From Macrocystis pyrifera (taxonomy: Eukaryota; Sar; Phaeophyceae; Laminariales; Laminariaceae), in the NCBI GenBank assembly GCA_031763025.1, contig JASSKH010000011.1, positions 868,001-932,000 of the forward strand: a stretch of 64,000 bases of DNA, in the 5' to 3' direction. Shown here one piece after another: positions 44,778 to 55,187 of this stretch. Position numbers and translations under genes: made by a program. Below the pieces are notes generated by a model that did not search any database, was not told the DNA's origin, and saw nothing but the letters and a program-made list of their open reading frames with translations. Position 1 is the stretch's first letter, and the number at the start of each line of letters is the position of its first letter.

Positions 44778-45721
44778 TCAAGCATTTGCCTGGATGAAGA
44801 CCGTGTCGCGCGAGCGCTTCGTTCCGTTCGACGCGGACGCGGATGCTGTTATCCCTACGCATCCGCTGGCCACGAACCCCCATCCAACGTACTCCATAAC
44901 CAGGACGTCCATGGTCGTTCCAACCATATGGTGACTCGCTGCCCCCCCTACATGGAAAGAGTGCAACGTGTACCGCTTGTGCCCTATGCTCGCTGCTCGC
45001 AAATGGACCTGGAAGTTCGAGGTCATCTGCGCCGGCGTCAGCGCCAGGTTCCCTTTGTTTCAGCTCTCGAGGACGCTCGGGAAAAATAATCTTGACTCCT
45101 CCGCGGGTACCTACTGTATGGACGCCGCTGCCTGTCGGTACTCGATCATGGCCGCCACTACACAGATTTCGAGGCAGTCGACGTTCCTTCATACCACTAT
45201 CGCTCGGGACGACCCCTCAGCGATTTACCGAAAATGAATTTGAAAATGAAAGCCTCGCCCCTAGACACCTGCAACATCTAGGACACAAGTGCTACTGACA
45301 GCTCAAAGCCGCGCTTCATGGTGTTGGAAGCGCCGCATAAAATTGCCACATCCCGTACCAACGCGATTCGTTCTGCCACCATTGGCAGGGTGGGCACGCA
45401 ACGGCGCATGTCCCCGATCAGCTTTCGCAACTGACTCGCCACCAACGGGGGCGCTTGTTTCACCGACACCCCCCCTCGCCACCGTTCCTCTTGCGCCTTC
45501 GCCAAGTAGCCCCGTGCTAGCGGGCTCGCTACGGGTTTTCCCCGTTGTTCGGCGGGTTCCCAGTTGCTGTGCTTGCCAAGCTGCTCTATCATGGCCCATT
45601 TCAGCTCCGAAACTTTCCTTTTGTCTGGAGGCGCTGCCGCGTACGGCTTCCTACACCTTCCACCGCGCATGCACTGCGTGCTGTCGTTCAACCCCATTCC
45701 CGGGCACGTTACGTCGTGCAC
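44778..45721 (-). pseudogene. Tyrosine recombinase of a YR retroelement, inactivated
   Basis: Reading on the minus strand, 45721-45278 encodes a 147-residue N-terminal part: a Cys-bearing start, then KRKVSELKWAMIEQLG, a helical core-binding region and FELSVALVS. After a stop, FIFKFIFGKSLRG matches FGKTLRAS of the + strand copy at 52 kb. 45026-44778 then gives the catalytic C-terminus (FQVHLRAA.., LHSFHVGGA, EYVGW). Against HSFRMGG and YYIG of the other copy, the catalytic Arg is His and the nucleophile Tyr position is Cys, and several stops or shifts occur. This is a dead copy that still shows the N-terminal domain lost from the other. Confidence 0.75.
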
Positions 45722-45739
45722 CTACTTCGTGCTAGTTCC

Positions 45740-46091
45740 GTGCGAGTTCAGCCAACATAACCACTCGTGCTTGGAGAGCGCCGTGTTTTCGTTGAACGTT
45801 GCTGGTGTGCTATACCAGGTACCTGGTACTGTTACGTATGGCGAGGTCTTGTAAAGGACGAATCACCGCCGTCACAGTACTGTAGTCACCGATATATCAG
45901 ATTAATATCATGTGTGTACGCGTGATGCGGAGCTATTATTCCTGTTTACCTGGGGTGGACAAACACGTACCTCGTACTGCTGCACGTCACCCCGCTGGGG
46001 AACAAGCACACTTGGACATACCGACGAACTGCTTGAAACTGTTGCAGCAAACTCGCACAGATAGCGTACGTATGCTGTTGTAACTCTGTCA
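45740..46091. other. Anonymous stretch
   Basis: No gene or named repeat recognised. Contains a TACCAGGTACCTGGTA palindrome near 45814. Confidence 0.4.
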
Positions 46092-46200
46092 ATGCACACC
46101 AGCACCGCGGGTTAAAAACCGTTTCAGAACGGTTGATTGTGTTAAAGTGCACACCAGCACCGCGGGTTGAACCATTTCAGAGCGGTTGATTGCATTAAAC
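46092..46200. repeat. Tandem duplication, 55 bp unit
   Basis: CACACCAGCACCGCGGGTT starts at 46095 and 46150. Both copies continue to AGCGGTTGATTG-type ends. Confidence 0.9.
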
Positions 46201-46445
46201 TTCAGTAGAATACCGCCCCCCCTCTCCCCTTCTCTCTCTTGTTCCCTTGCTCACCACCGTGTACCATACATACCTTACTTTGTGGCTGACATACAGTACA
46301 CACCTTTCATAACCTTTCACAGAAGCCAGACGATCGGGCGGCAGCCGCGCCGACAGCGCGCATCTGAACACGGACCCGTGAGGAGCTGTGGACATGAGGG
46401 CGGGAGTCGAATCGTGGTCATCGTTGAAAATGGTGCGAATCAGTC

Positions 46446-46605
46446 GGTACCAATATTACCGGGTTAAGGTACAGTTATTGCCGGGATAGGGTACCAATGT
46501 TACCGGGGGAAGATACAATAAACTGCCGGGATACAGAACTGTTATTGTCGGGGTCGGGTACCATTATTGCCGGAGTAAGGTACCGTTATTGCCGGTGTGT
46601 CCCCT
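46446..46605. repeat. Minisatellite, about 24 bp unit
   Basis: Seven or so units of GGTACCATTATTGCCGGG(G)TAA type with variation. Each unit has a KpnI-like GGTACC. Confidence 0.9.
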
Positions 46606-46870
46606 TACTCCCTGAACCTCACCCCCGTATAGGGAAGTAAACGCTTGGAACTAGAGTAGGATCATTATCGGAGTTGGGAAAGGGTCCGACGTTAACTTGC
46701 GTGCCTAACATATTTATTGAGATGGAATACTTATAATCTTCTTGTGACGGTAATCCTGCGTACAAGACGTGGCAGCACGAACAGCATTAAAGTGGGGGAG
46801 GTTAGAAAGGTTGGCTCGACTTTTGCACGAAACATGATAAAAACAGTTTATTTGTACCGAAATTAGTGTA

Positions 46871-47100
46871 GGATACACCCTTCCCCACAAACAAAACTTG
46901 GTCGTGGTCTATCGTAAGTCAGGTAGTATGCTGTATGTGCATCAAGAATATCATCAAGTGAAGATTCCACGGCAACAGAATGACGCCGGGTAGGCCAGAT
47001 GCCCCCAATTATAGAACGGTAGCTGGTAACGACGCGCAACGATCGCTGCATGTTTTGATCTCTGTGGTGTACGGTGTATGGATGCCCGGCATTGAAAGGC
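46871..47100 (-). repeat. Dispersed repeat family Q, copy 2
   Basis: Pairs with 31975-32180 (CAACAGAATG.C.CCG.GTAGGCCAGATGCCC and GGTAGCTGGTAACG blocks). Shared minus-strand peptide as described for copy 1. Confidence 0.5.
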
Positions 47101-47779
47101 GCGAATTTCGTGGGCATTGTCTTACTACTGCTGTACAATACACCAAACCTGCCTAAACGATGACCATGTCAGTGGACGTACGTAACGTGGAGCAGGGTTG
47201 TCCCGGTACGCTGTGGCCAGAAACTCGCGTATTGCTCCAGTTTAGGCGAGGAAACCAACCCCAAAATTAATGAACGCCGTCCCTGATCCTCAATCGTTCT
47301 TAAAATCTGCCCTCCCCTATTTCCCCCACTGCTGTGGTTCCTCTCCTGGCACTCACGCTGTTGATGGTGACTTGTTACGTTTACCACAATGATTGTCATT
47401 TCTTGCTCCAACTCGAAACACGATCGTGAATGTGAAGCCCTAGCCCCGTTTGAGAAGGAGGAGAGGGAGGAGTGGAAGCGAAGGGTGGAAACATTTCAGG
47501 CGCAGTATTTATTAAGTGCGGATACATACATACGACTCCGTTTGCAGGTCGCGTGTTGATATTTCTGCTGTTACTAGTGCTGCTGGTGCTGCTGTCGTAT
47601 TGTCGTATAGTACTATCAATATGTAGTCTCTTTAGTCGCGCTTGTATCACCTTCACCTCCCGCTGCCGGTTATTTGAGTGCAGGCAGTACGGTACAACTG
47701 ATTTCCAAAGCTCTACATTGGTTCTCCTCAATTAAACGTTGCGTACACCATTTGGCATTTACAACGCCTTCTTGCCAGG

Positions 47780-47982
47780 TATGCGACAACAGCTTCGTCA
47801 TGACACCAAATATATTGCCTGACTTCTCCCGCCCAAGAACTCGATACTATGCTGGTTCGATACGATATCACCGACAGGACCTAGAGGCGCGCCTGGCGGT
47901 GTGCGGGCAGGCTACCAAGAACAGGGCCAAGAAACTGGGCATCAAATTGCTAGAGTCCGACGACGGTGAGGATCGACGGTGA
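47780..47982 (+). CDS. Candidate exon, unidentified protein
   Basis: Follows a CTTCTTGCCAG acceptor, is open and GC-rich, and encodes a charged helical-looking stretch (RYHRQDLEARLAVCGQATKN) and an acidic end. It ends at GACG|GTGAGG; a 13 bp duplication places two such donors in a row (about 47964 and 47977) before an in-frame TGA. No family is recognised, and neighbouring exons were not found. Confidence 0.3.
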
Positions 47983-48655
47983 GGATACGATGTCAGCTAG
48001 ACCCTGACATGTACAGTGACATTGCCACCCTGATGAGTATGAGCCATCTTTTTGTTTCAGGGTCTCAATCTACTCCTGCATTGGAACTAGTATCATCGTG
48101 GATCATGCTCCATGACACGCTGTGCTGTTTGATGCGTCTGCTTCGATGTTTTTGGTAATATAGCTGTTTGTTTCCCAGGATCCCGTGAAGCAATTGCGGT
48201 ATGGTAGGGTATCTGTTTAGAGCAATATCGGCAGAATCTCAACCCCCCTCGCCCGATGCTCATGGCGATTAAATTGTCTCTATTTGATCTTTTGTATCGC
48301 TGCTGTCGGTGCTTCCTACCTGTTAAACAGAGCAATAAAGATCGGAACTAATCCTCAACCCTTGCATCGATGAGTCCTCTTTCAGCCTACGGTAGTTAGG
48401 TAGAGGTTCAAGTCAGACACCAATTGTCAAGAACAGCTACCATCGCTCCGCAAACCGTATTTGTCTTCCATGGATGCGATCTCTGATAGCACCACTTATA
48501 GCCACCGTAGCGGGGTGAAAGAGTACCCGCAATGTGACCATAAAACGTAGCATATGGTACATTTACAGTACCAGCTATGCCAGGTATATACTAGCAGCTA
48601 GTCTACAGGACGAGCTGTTCTACTACAGCACCACTTCGACAAATATCACTATTTC
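47983..48655. other. Anonymous stretch
   Basis: No coding supported and no named repeats. Confidence 0.4.
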
Positions 48656-48659
48656 TAAC

Positions 48660-49610
48660 GGTATGGTCGAACTTTGAAACGGCGGCGACTGACGTCACTG
48701 ACGACATGGTTGAAAGATGGAATGGGTGTGGCTGATATCCCTGATGTCACTGATAACATGGTTGAATGAAGGCGATCTACGATAGAGGTTTCACATTTGG
48801 GGAAAAAAACTTTATGAGCCACCACGGCGTCCTGACCGGACGCCAGCTGAAGGAGGTACAGTACCACAGTCAGATAGTGGGGATATTTGTATCTAAGTTT
48901 TGAAGGTGCGCGCCCCACACATCCCGAGCATCAGTCAGTCGTATTCTTCTGCCTGTCCCCGTTGAAGTCCGCAATATGCCTCGGGGGGACAAAGGAGCCT
49001 CAGAAAAAATACGGTGAACCTCCATCGTAGAACGCCTCCATCGTGAAATGGCTGTCGCTGATGTCACTCATGTCTAGAGGTCGATACCATGCATCACGAG
49101 AGCGAACAGATCATATTACGGTATGTTGTTACGATGTGAGAGAAACATGATATATGGTATGTCATACGTATCGCATGATATTCATGATAATTGGTAAATC
49201 AAACCATATCACATTGTATCACCTAGATATGGCATACGATCGTACCAGGTATCAACAACGTGGCCTTTTTCTTGATGTTGATAGTGAGATACTTGAAGTA
49301 CAAAGTATAATATATACCAGGTGTACATGATATATCAAGACTCATGATAGATATACCGACCTCAGTTGATGCCACTCATGACATGGTTGGGAATTGAAAC
49401 GGCTGTGGCTGATGTCATTGATGTCACTGATGACAGGGTTGGATGCCGAAACGGCTGGGGCTGATGTCAGTGATGAGTGGTTACATGCTTGGGCGTCAAA
49501 ACGCCTAAGGCGCATGTCACTGATGTCACTGATGTCACTGATGCCTTGGCTAGCCTGTTGAAACGGGTGTGTGCGGCTGATGTCACCGATAATACTGGTG
49601 TAAGGATATC
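48660..49610. repeat. GATGTCACT minisatellite in several blocks
   Basis: Runs of GATGTCACT / GATGACATGGTTG with GAAACGGCTGTGGCT occur at 48680-48780, 49045-49075 and 49365-49600. Between them lie a family R tail (48983-49045) and an AT-rich segment full of CATGATAT/ATATCATG motifs (49140-49360). Confidence 0.8.
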
Positions 49611-50404
49611 GTTGGATGATGAAAAGGCAGCAAATGCAGAAGTTGTTCGTGTATTATAGGTAGGTTGTTCGAATCAGTTGGACCTCCTGCGACACATGGT
49701 GTCGTCATCGTGAGCAAGACCACAGCCGAAGAAGAAAGTGCCCCTCCAACCAAAGAAGGAGAAAAAAAGGAGAGGAAGGTCCCGGACTCGGGAAAAATAT
49801 GGAGCATGGAAGGTGGGCCGCTACATTTGTCCTACAGTGCGGCGCGATTGCATGCATATATTTTGGAAATCATTTTTTCCGACAGGATGCCCGGTACGCG
49901 CGCTAATCCCACCAACTTTGCACAGTCGCGGTAACGGTACGTCTCGGTCGCGATCGAGGTCAATTGCAGCTGAATCCCAGTGGTGGATCGTTAAGATCCC
50001 CCTGGAATAAAAGTTGCGAAAAGTCTGACGTTTTCCATTCTAACGTTGCCATTCCGAGGATTGTCTGTTCGTTCGAGACAGGCCCTCTGCCTGACTTCCC
50101 ACAAGTCGTGCCTTGAGCATGACTACGTATGTATGTTGACCACCGGGAAAGAACTCCTAGTATTAGGTTGTCCTGGGTTAACGACTTTTAATAGGGGTTT
50201 CCAAAGATCAGTAAGGACATCAACAATAACTACATCCAAATTTAACGTGAACTAGCCCCCGCTAGGAACTGACGCTGATCCATCTTGTGACTAACCTCAC
50301 AGCGTCCTGAATGGTCTAGCCGCCAGGAGCTTAGCGATCAATGCACAACGACAACACCAGCAGTAACAAAGACAACCACAAAGACAGCAACAACAACGCT
50401 AGAA
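49611..50404. other. Anonymous stretch
   Basis: Overlapping open frames at 49660-50010 on the + strand lack motifs. No gene called. Confidence 0.35.
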
Positions 50405-51250
50405 GCTAAGCGCTAAAAATGTCAATTGACGTTCCCCTCGCACGCCCCCAGGCCCCAACATGAAGCATCTCGATTTTTTCATGCACAAATCCGAGGCCCT
50501 TGGTGATCTCTCGAAGATCACCAGAAACGACTGGACAAACGGGGCTAAGGCGAAGCAGCACCGACGCCAAAAGGAAGATGGCGACGCTTCTGTGGCTGGC
50601 GCTGGTGGTGCTGGCGCTGGGCCTGGGTTGAGGCCTGGTCTTCTGGTTGGCGGCGGTGGCGGCGGTGGGGGCGGGAGCGCAGGTTGGGCTGCTGGTGCTG
50701 GAACGGGGGTTGGGGGTGGGGCTTGGGGCGGGGGGTGGTGGGGCTGGGGGGGGGGGTGTACTCGATAGGAGAGATGTGCTCGATCTCATGCATGGCCGTA
50801 GCCGTATGACCATAGACCCTCGCATGCCTACAATACCGGGACGGAGCATGTCGGGTTTTCACCGACCAGGCAGACATTGCTTGCACCAAGCGCGAAGTGC
50901 AGTGAGGTGTCCGGCGAGTCGCATGAAGGGTGAGCTGCTTCCTACTAAGAACCGCTTATGAGGCGGACTTGCATATGGATGACAGCTTCAATGAGTTAGT
51001 TTAATTTCCGGTGTGGCCACTTCCAGAGACAGCAATGGGAGTGCTGGGGGGGGGCTGGAATTGGTCTTGGGGTTGGCGTGGGGGGTGGGGTGGGTTGGGG
51101 ATAAGGGTGGGGGTGGCGGTGGCGATGGTGGCGGGACTCGTGGTGGCACTGGGAGTGGGAGTGGAGGTGGCCATGGCCGGGGTGGCCATGGTGGTGGGGA
51201 TTGAGATTGGGGTGGGGTTGGGGTGAGGGTGGGGGGGGGGGTTAAGTTGA
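50405..51250 (-). repeat. Family R, copy 2, with G-rich tracts
   Basis: 50760-51035 is the reverse complement of 18245-18560. It is flanked by very G-rich tracts (50590-50760 and 51040-51245, GGGGTTGGGGTGGGG types). The Pro-rich minus-strand frames and Gly-rich plus frames across it are composition artefacts. Confidence 0.7.
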
Positions 51251-51611
51251 GGGGTTAGAATGAACATGCGGAGTAGACTTGGGAGACGGGAGAAGCGCGG
51301 AAGTGTGTCTTCTACCCCAAGTCCACTTGCGTTTCGACAGGAGGGTTTGAGTGTGCTGGCCACCCCAGGCACGCCAGGATAGCCCGGAAAACCTCTGGCT
51401 TTAGCAGGGGTGATGGCGGTGGGTGGGTGGTGGTGGTGCGGCCGATAGTACCGCTGGCGGAAGTGGCGATGCGGTTGGTGCCTCGAGTTGAGCCGTAAAC
51501 AAAAAATGACGATCAAACAGGAGACGAAAAAAGGTCAACCAGCCACTTTCTTCCACACCCAAAAGCCTAAAGCCCAATACTATTACGGTGGTAATCCAAG
51601 GATCCGAGGAG

Positions 51612-51777
51612 TAAAATTGGCGATGACATCAGAGGTGATGATTTGGCACAAATCATGGAACTGAGGGTGCCATCAAAAATGTCTTGAATCTGTATTGTGG
51701 AGTGGTCGCTTACGATCACTCGTCATTTCGTTCGCAAAACCTCGTGAGCAGAGGGGGACACGAAATATTTATTGAGA
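51612..51777 (+). repeat. Split direct repeat A1 (left terminus)
   Basis: Starts TAAAATTGGCGATGACATC. Matches A2 to ..TTTATTGAGA. Confidence 0.9.
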
Positions 51778-51797
51778 GGTGAACGAGATGCCTAGAG

Positions 51798-52613
51798 ATG
51801 CCTAGGACCACGCGGTCGACACCGACTCCAACGCCTCTGGCGGACGCGACGGCTCCGGTCCCGGCGGCGCCCACGTTGCCCTTGCCCAACCCCAACCCTG
51901 ACCTAGCGTCTGCTACATTCGTGGACTCGATGACCCCCCCGCTGGAAGATCTTCCCTGCTTCATGCCGGGTACCTTGGGGGCGGGCATGGTATTGGACCT
52001 GGAGCGCGTATTCTTGGCGACGGGCAACAGCTGTGCCGATGGTTCGCGCTTCCAAGTCTCGTGCGCCCTAGGCTGGGTGGCGATGAGGCTCCCAGCGTCT
52101 AGAGGCTTGATTTTTAATTTTCAGTTTGGTAAGACTCTTCGTGCCTCTAGCGAGGCGGTAGTAGTGTTGGCAGACCGGGTCTGCCCGGAGACGTGCGCGA
52201 GCCGGGCGGTTACGGCGTACATATCAGCCGCGCAGCGGATTGGGTGGGATTTAACCGCCGGGCATATTTTCCCCGTGGTTACGACAGAGGGCGGCCGACC
52301 TCTCCGCATCCCGAATGGCCGCTTCCCTGCAGGTTCATTTGCGGGAAGCAGGCCTGCCGGACCATTTCACGATGCACTCCTTTCGAATGGGAGGCTCCCT
52401 CACCAGATCCCTGGCCGGGACGGCGGTGGACGAGATCGTGAAAATAGGTGGTTGGAAGACGGAGGCAATAGCAAAGTACTACATCGGCGCTACTTCTAGT
52501 GACCGGGTCCAAGGTGGCAAAAGAAAACGCGGCCAGCGCTACGCGGACGCTATCCAGCTTCCTCTGTCGCCCGAGTTTGAGAAGGATTTCGCAGCATGTG
52601 CGAGACAGGGTTG
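51798..52613 (+). pseudogene. Tyrosine recombinase, catalytic half, one frameshift
   Basis: The first frame (from ATG 51798) starts with a Thr/Pro/Ala-rich part (residues 1-40), possibly the start of a gag-like protein. It then enters recombinase sequence with FQFGKTLRAS, AYISAAQRIGWDLTAG and HIFPVV, to about 52310. The catalytic C-terminus continues in the +1 frame from about 52315: SLQVHLREAGLPDH, then HSFRMGG (His and Arg of HxxR), GGW and YYIG (nucleophile Tyr), to TGA 52612-52614. The core-binding N-terminus seen in the minus-strand copy at 45.3-45.7 kb is missing, consistent with an internal deletion. Either a mutation or a programmed shift separates the frames. Confidence 0.85.
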
Positions 52614-52733
52614 AGGCAAGCGTAAGGAAGTTTGGGTGAGACAAGTACGTATCCGACCCGTGGTCTATTAAGAGGACACACAACAAAATGCTATCCAACG
52701 ACGATTGAAGTATGGGCGAGACCACGGGTCGAC

Positions 52734-52803
52734 GCAGGAGACCTCATCCAAAAATCCAATACTTACATCAAATGTTCCAGGACATCGAGTCAGAATACTA
52801 CAG
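52734..52803 (+). repeat. Split direct repeat B1
   Basis: GCAGGAGACCTCATCC to AATACTACAG. Four mismatches to B2 in 70 bp. Confidence 0.92.
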
Positions 52804-52965
52804 TAATATTGATGACATCAGAGGTGATGATTTGGCACAAGTCATGGAACTGAGGATGCCATCAAAAATGTCTTGAATCTGTATTGTGGAGTGGTCGCTT
52901 TCGATCACTCGTCATTTCGTTTCCAAACCTCGTGAGCAGAGGGGGACACAAAACATTTATTGAGA
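52804..52965 (+). repeat. Split direct repeat A2
   Basis: Starts TAATATTGATGACATC directly after B1. About 93% like A1. Confidence 0.92.
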
Positions 52966-53105
52966 CCTCCCACCCACCCGTCAGTAGAATGATCATTCAT
53001 AGGCTTGGAGTCCAAGATCATTTGCAGGTACTATCCCCGCGCAGAGCAGGCGATGCGCTCGCCCACTCAGCGCGGGGCAAAATACCGGATGAGGACCCCT
53101 GCCGA

Positions 53106-53175
53106 GCAGGAGACCTCATCCAAAAAGCCAATACTTACGTCAAATGATCCAGGACATCGACTCAGAATACTACAG
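53106..53175 (+). repeat. Split direct repeat B2 (right terminus)
   Basis: Ends CTACAG exactly at the boundary given by the empty LTR. Confidence 0.92.
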
Positions 53176-53616
53176 TTTCCAGAAGTGGACACGGCATGTA
53201 GGCAAAGGGGATATTGCGAATTGAACCCGGAGACTGTGGGGATGTGAGCAGACGGTCATACCCCTTTTCCACCCCTTCAGCTTCTTATAGTTCGTCCTGT
53301 TGCCGGCAGTGTTCCCCTACACCAGAAGAGTACCGACTGAGACAACTAGGAGATGGCTCAGGCGTACGTTCCGCAGGCTGGGTGGAACAACGGGAATGCA
53401 GGTGGCAGTCTTTGCAACGAACTGAAAGAACTTGAGCGTGTAAATGTGTGCCAGACAGCCTATGGCCCTGTTTGTTGTGAGAACGAATTAATACATGATG
53501 CTTTACAGTGTGAGTATACCTGAGCAATCTTTCGAGGAACGTGAGCTATATCGGCCGGAGAGCCTGACGAGACTACGCCATCATGCATGACACCCACACC
53601 GCTCGACTCTGTGACA

Positions 53617-53634
53617 TGGTCTCCAATCCGGTAG
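53617..53634 (+). promoter_or_regulatory. Primer-binding-site-like sequence
   Basis: TGGTCTCCAATCCGGTAG abuts the 5' LTR. TGG complements a tRNA 3' CCA. The tRNA species was not identified. Confidence 0.5.
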
Positions 53635-53867
53635 CATAGTATGTGCCTGCAAACGACCGTGAGCGCCTAAAAGAGAACCCTCTTTGCAGGCTTTCTAATA
53701 TATGTTGCTCCTCCTGGTTGATGTTGCTCCTGCTGGTCGAGGCTTCTCTTGAGGTGTGAGGGGGTTCTTGGGGACTTTCCTCCTCACCTTGATCACCATG
53801 GTTCCTTACTGGGTAGACTCGTACCTGGTATCTCTCAATACACTACAGCCGATAAGTAGCGACTCCA

Positions 53868-54700
53868 CTAGGCAAACACTGCACTCACGAACGGGACATG
53901 GTAAAGCGAGCAATCGGCCACGGCGACCTCCGGAATGTGGCGGGTTTGCTCCCCGTCCGCGTGTCGCTCGGCGCCGTGGGTCCCGATTTTCACAGAAGAT
54001 ATGATAGCATAGTACCCGCGGAGGGTGGCCACCGCAGAGGCGATGGCTAGCTCCGAATCCGTAAGCTGTGCTGTGAGAGGTCTAGCACGAGTGAACGAGG
54101 GCTGGGTCCACCCCCCTCGAGAGAGCGCTGCGTGGTAGGAGTCGTTCAGCAGAGTCTGTCCTCTGCTGAGCTTCGGTATGCACGAGTGTCCTAGTCGCAC
54201 GCACACCTCACACGCGTCCGACGGGATTCTGTTCGATGGATTTTATCCTGCATCCCGTGTATTGCATCATATTTTCGCGCCGTGTTCGGCACCAAGCCCT
54301 CTCTGGATGATTCAAAGGGGGGCGAGGTTGCTATTGGCTTCCCATGCCGAAATCTAGACGACTATGCCTATAGACGCGGAGAGCAACCACAGCGTAAACA
54401 TCAGTAGTGAACCCTAGCTTTGAGCAAAGATTTCGACGGTGCGTGCAGCGGAGAGGTCGTGACAGAGTCCGTCGTTCAGAGGAACCTTCGGTAGGTCACG
54501 ATGGGTTCGCATCACGGTCCTCAAGCGGGACCGCGGGCGGACACCGTGTGGGTCTCGCGGCTGCACGCCGTGGGAGGTTTAGTGTGGGTGAATGAGAGCT
54601 GACTCCGTCCCCCCGCGAGGGGGGTGGCATACGCCTCGTTTAGCAGAGTCTGTCCTTAGCTGAGCTTCGGTATGCGTGAGCGTGTAGTAGCCCACACTTC
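53868..54700 (-). pseudogene. Two diverged coding-like copies inside the LTR element
   Basis: On the minus strand, 54206-53868 is open (112 codons) with CIPKLSRGQTLLNDSY and a later SELAIASAVATLRGYYAI. 54700-54560 repeats the first part as RIPKLS, a stop, then GQTLLNEAY.. and SFTHTKPPTA. Differences keep the peptide similar, which suggests both derive from a real coding exon. The second copy is broken by TAA (54656-54658). Family not recognised. Whether they belong to the retroelement or to a nested insertion is unclear. Confidence 0.4.
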
Positions 54701-54845
54701 TTTCATGTTTTCAACACAGGTCTGTTTAGTGGATGGAGGTATCCTGCAGTCTGCCGCGGCACATAGTCTCTTTTTAGTGCGCAGCGCCCATCCCTCGTCA
54801 CATTTGAGCTTTGCAAACTCAGGCGAGGGAGGGGGGGCTAGTCGT

Positions 54846-55187
54846 GACGCCCCGCTAGTTGATATAATGTCCCCCATACGGATCACACGAAATAATACAT
54901 ACCGCGTATAAAGCATAAGGAAAATACAGCACCCGAGCAGTGAACCACACGCTCATTAATAACACAGGAGTCGTAACAAATACAACAGCGATTTATGCAA
55001 CGAAATACCTATTCGCGACGCCCCGCTAGATGAAATAATGTCTCTCATACGGACCACACTAAAATTTTATATACTGGGTATAAAACATAAGGAAAAGACA
55101 GCACCCGAGGAGTGAACCACACGCTCATGAAGAAAACAGGCGTTGTAATAAATATAACAGCAATGTATACAACGAAATACCGATTAT
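54846..55187. repeat. Tandem duplication, 171 bp unit
   Basis: Units start GACGCCCCGCTAG at 54846 and 55017 and share CAGCACCCGAG.AGTGAACC and ACGCTCAT. About 80-85% identical. Confidence 0.9.

Larger units (their letters stand above)
51612..53175 (+). mobile_element. Tyrosine-recombinase element with split direct repeats
   Basis: 1564 bp, ends fixed by comparing the occupied 5' LTR with the empty 3' LTR (GGATCCGAGGAG|TTTC, junction 59053/59054), with no target duplication (at most one ambiguous T). Order: A1 51612-51777, recombinase frame 51798-52613, B1 52734-52803, A2 52804-52965, spacer, B2 53106-53175. A1 and A2 are about 93% alike, and B1 and B2 differ at 4 of 70. B1 and A2 abut exactly, reproducing the junction expected if the two ends were joined in a circle. 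This is the A1-ORF-B1A2B2 plan known from Ngaro/PAT-type YR retroelements. No reverse transcriptase is present, so it is probably an internally deleted, non-autonomous copy. Confidence 0.88.
51581..53616 (+). repeat. 5' LTR, interrupted (51581-51611 and 53176-53616)
   Basis: 31 + 441 = 472 bp after removing the insert. Starts TATTACGG (3' LTR: TGTTACGG) and ends GTGACA followed at once by TGGTCTCC. Confidence 0.88.

Noticed and set aside
50406-51516. Long Pro-rich and Gly-rich frames on opposite strands
   Set aside because: Produced by GGGGT/CCCCA-type low-complexity DNA in family R. The frames are not shared with the R copy at 18.2 kb.
53340-53520. Short cysteine-bearing frame with mostly third-position differences between 53.3 kb and 59.2 kb
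   Set aside because: These sequences are the two LTRs of one element. Differences are mainly transitions over the whole LTR, and the apparent codon pattern covers only a few sites.
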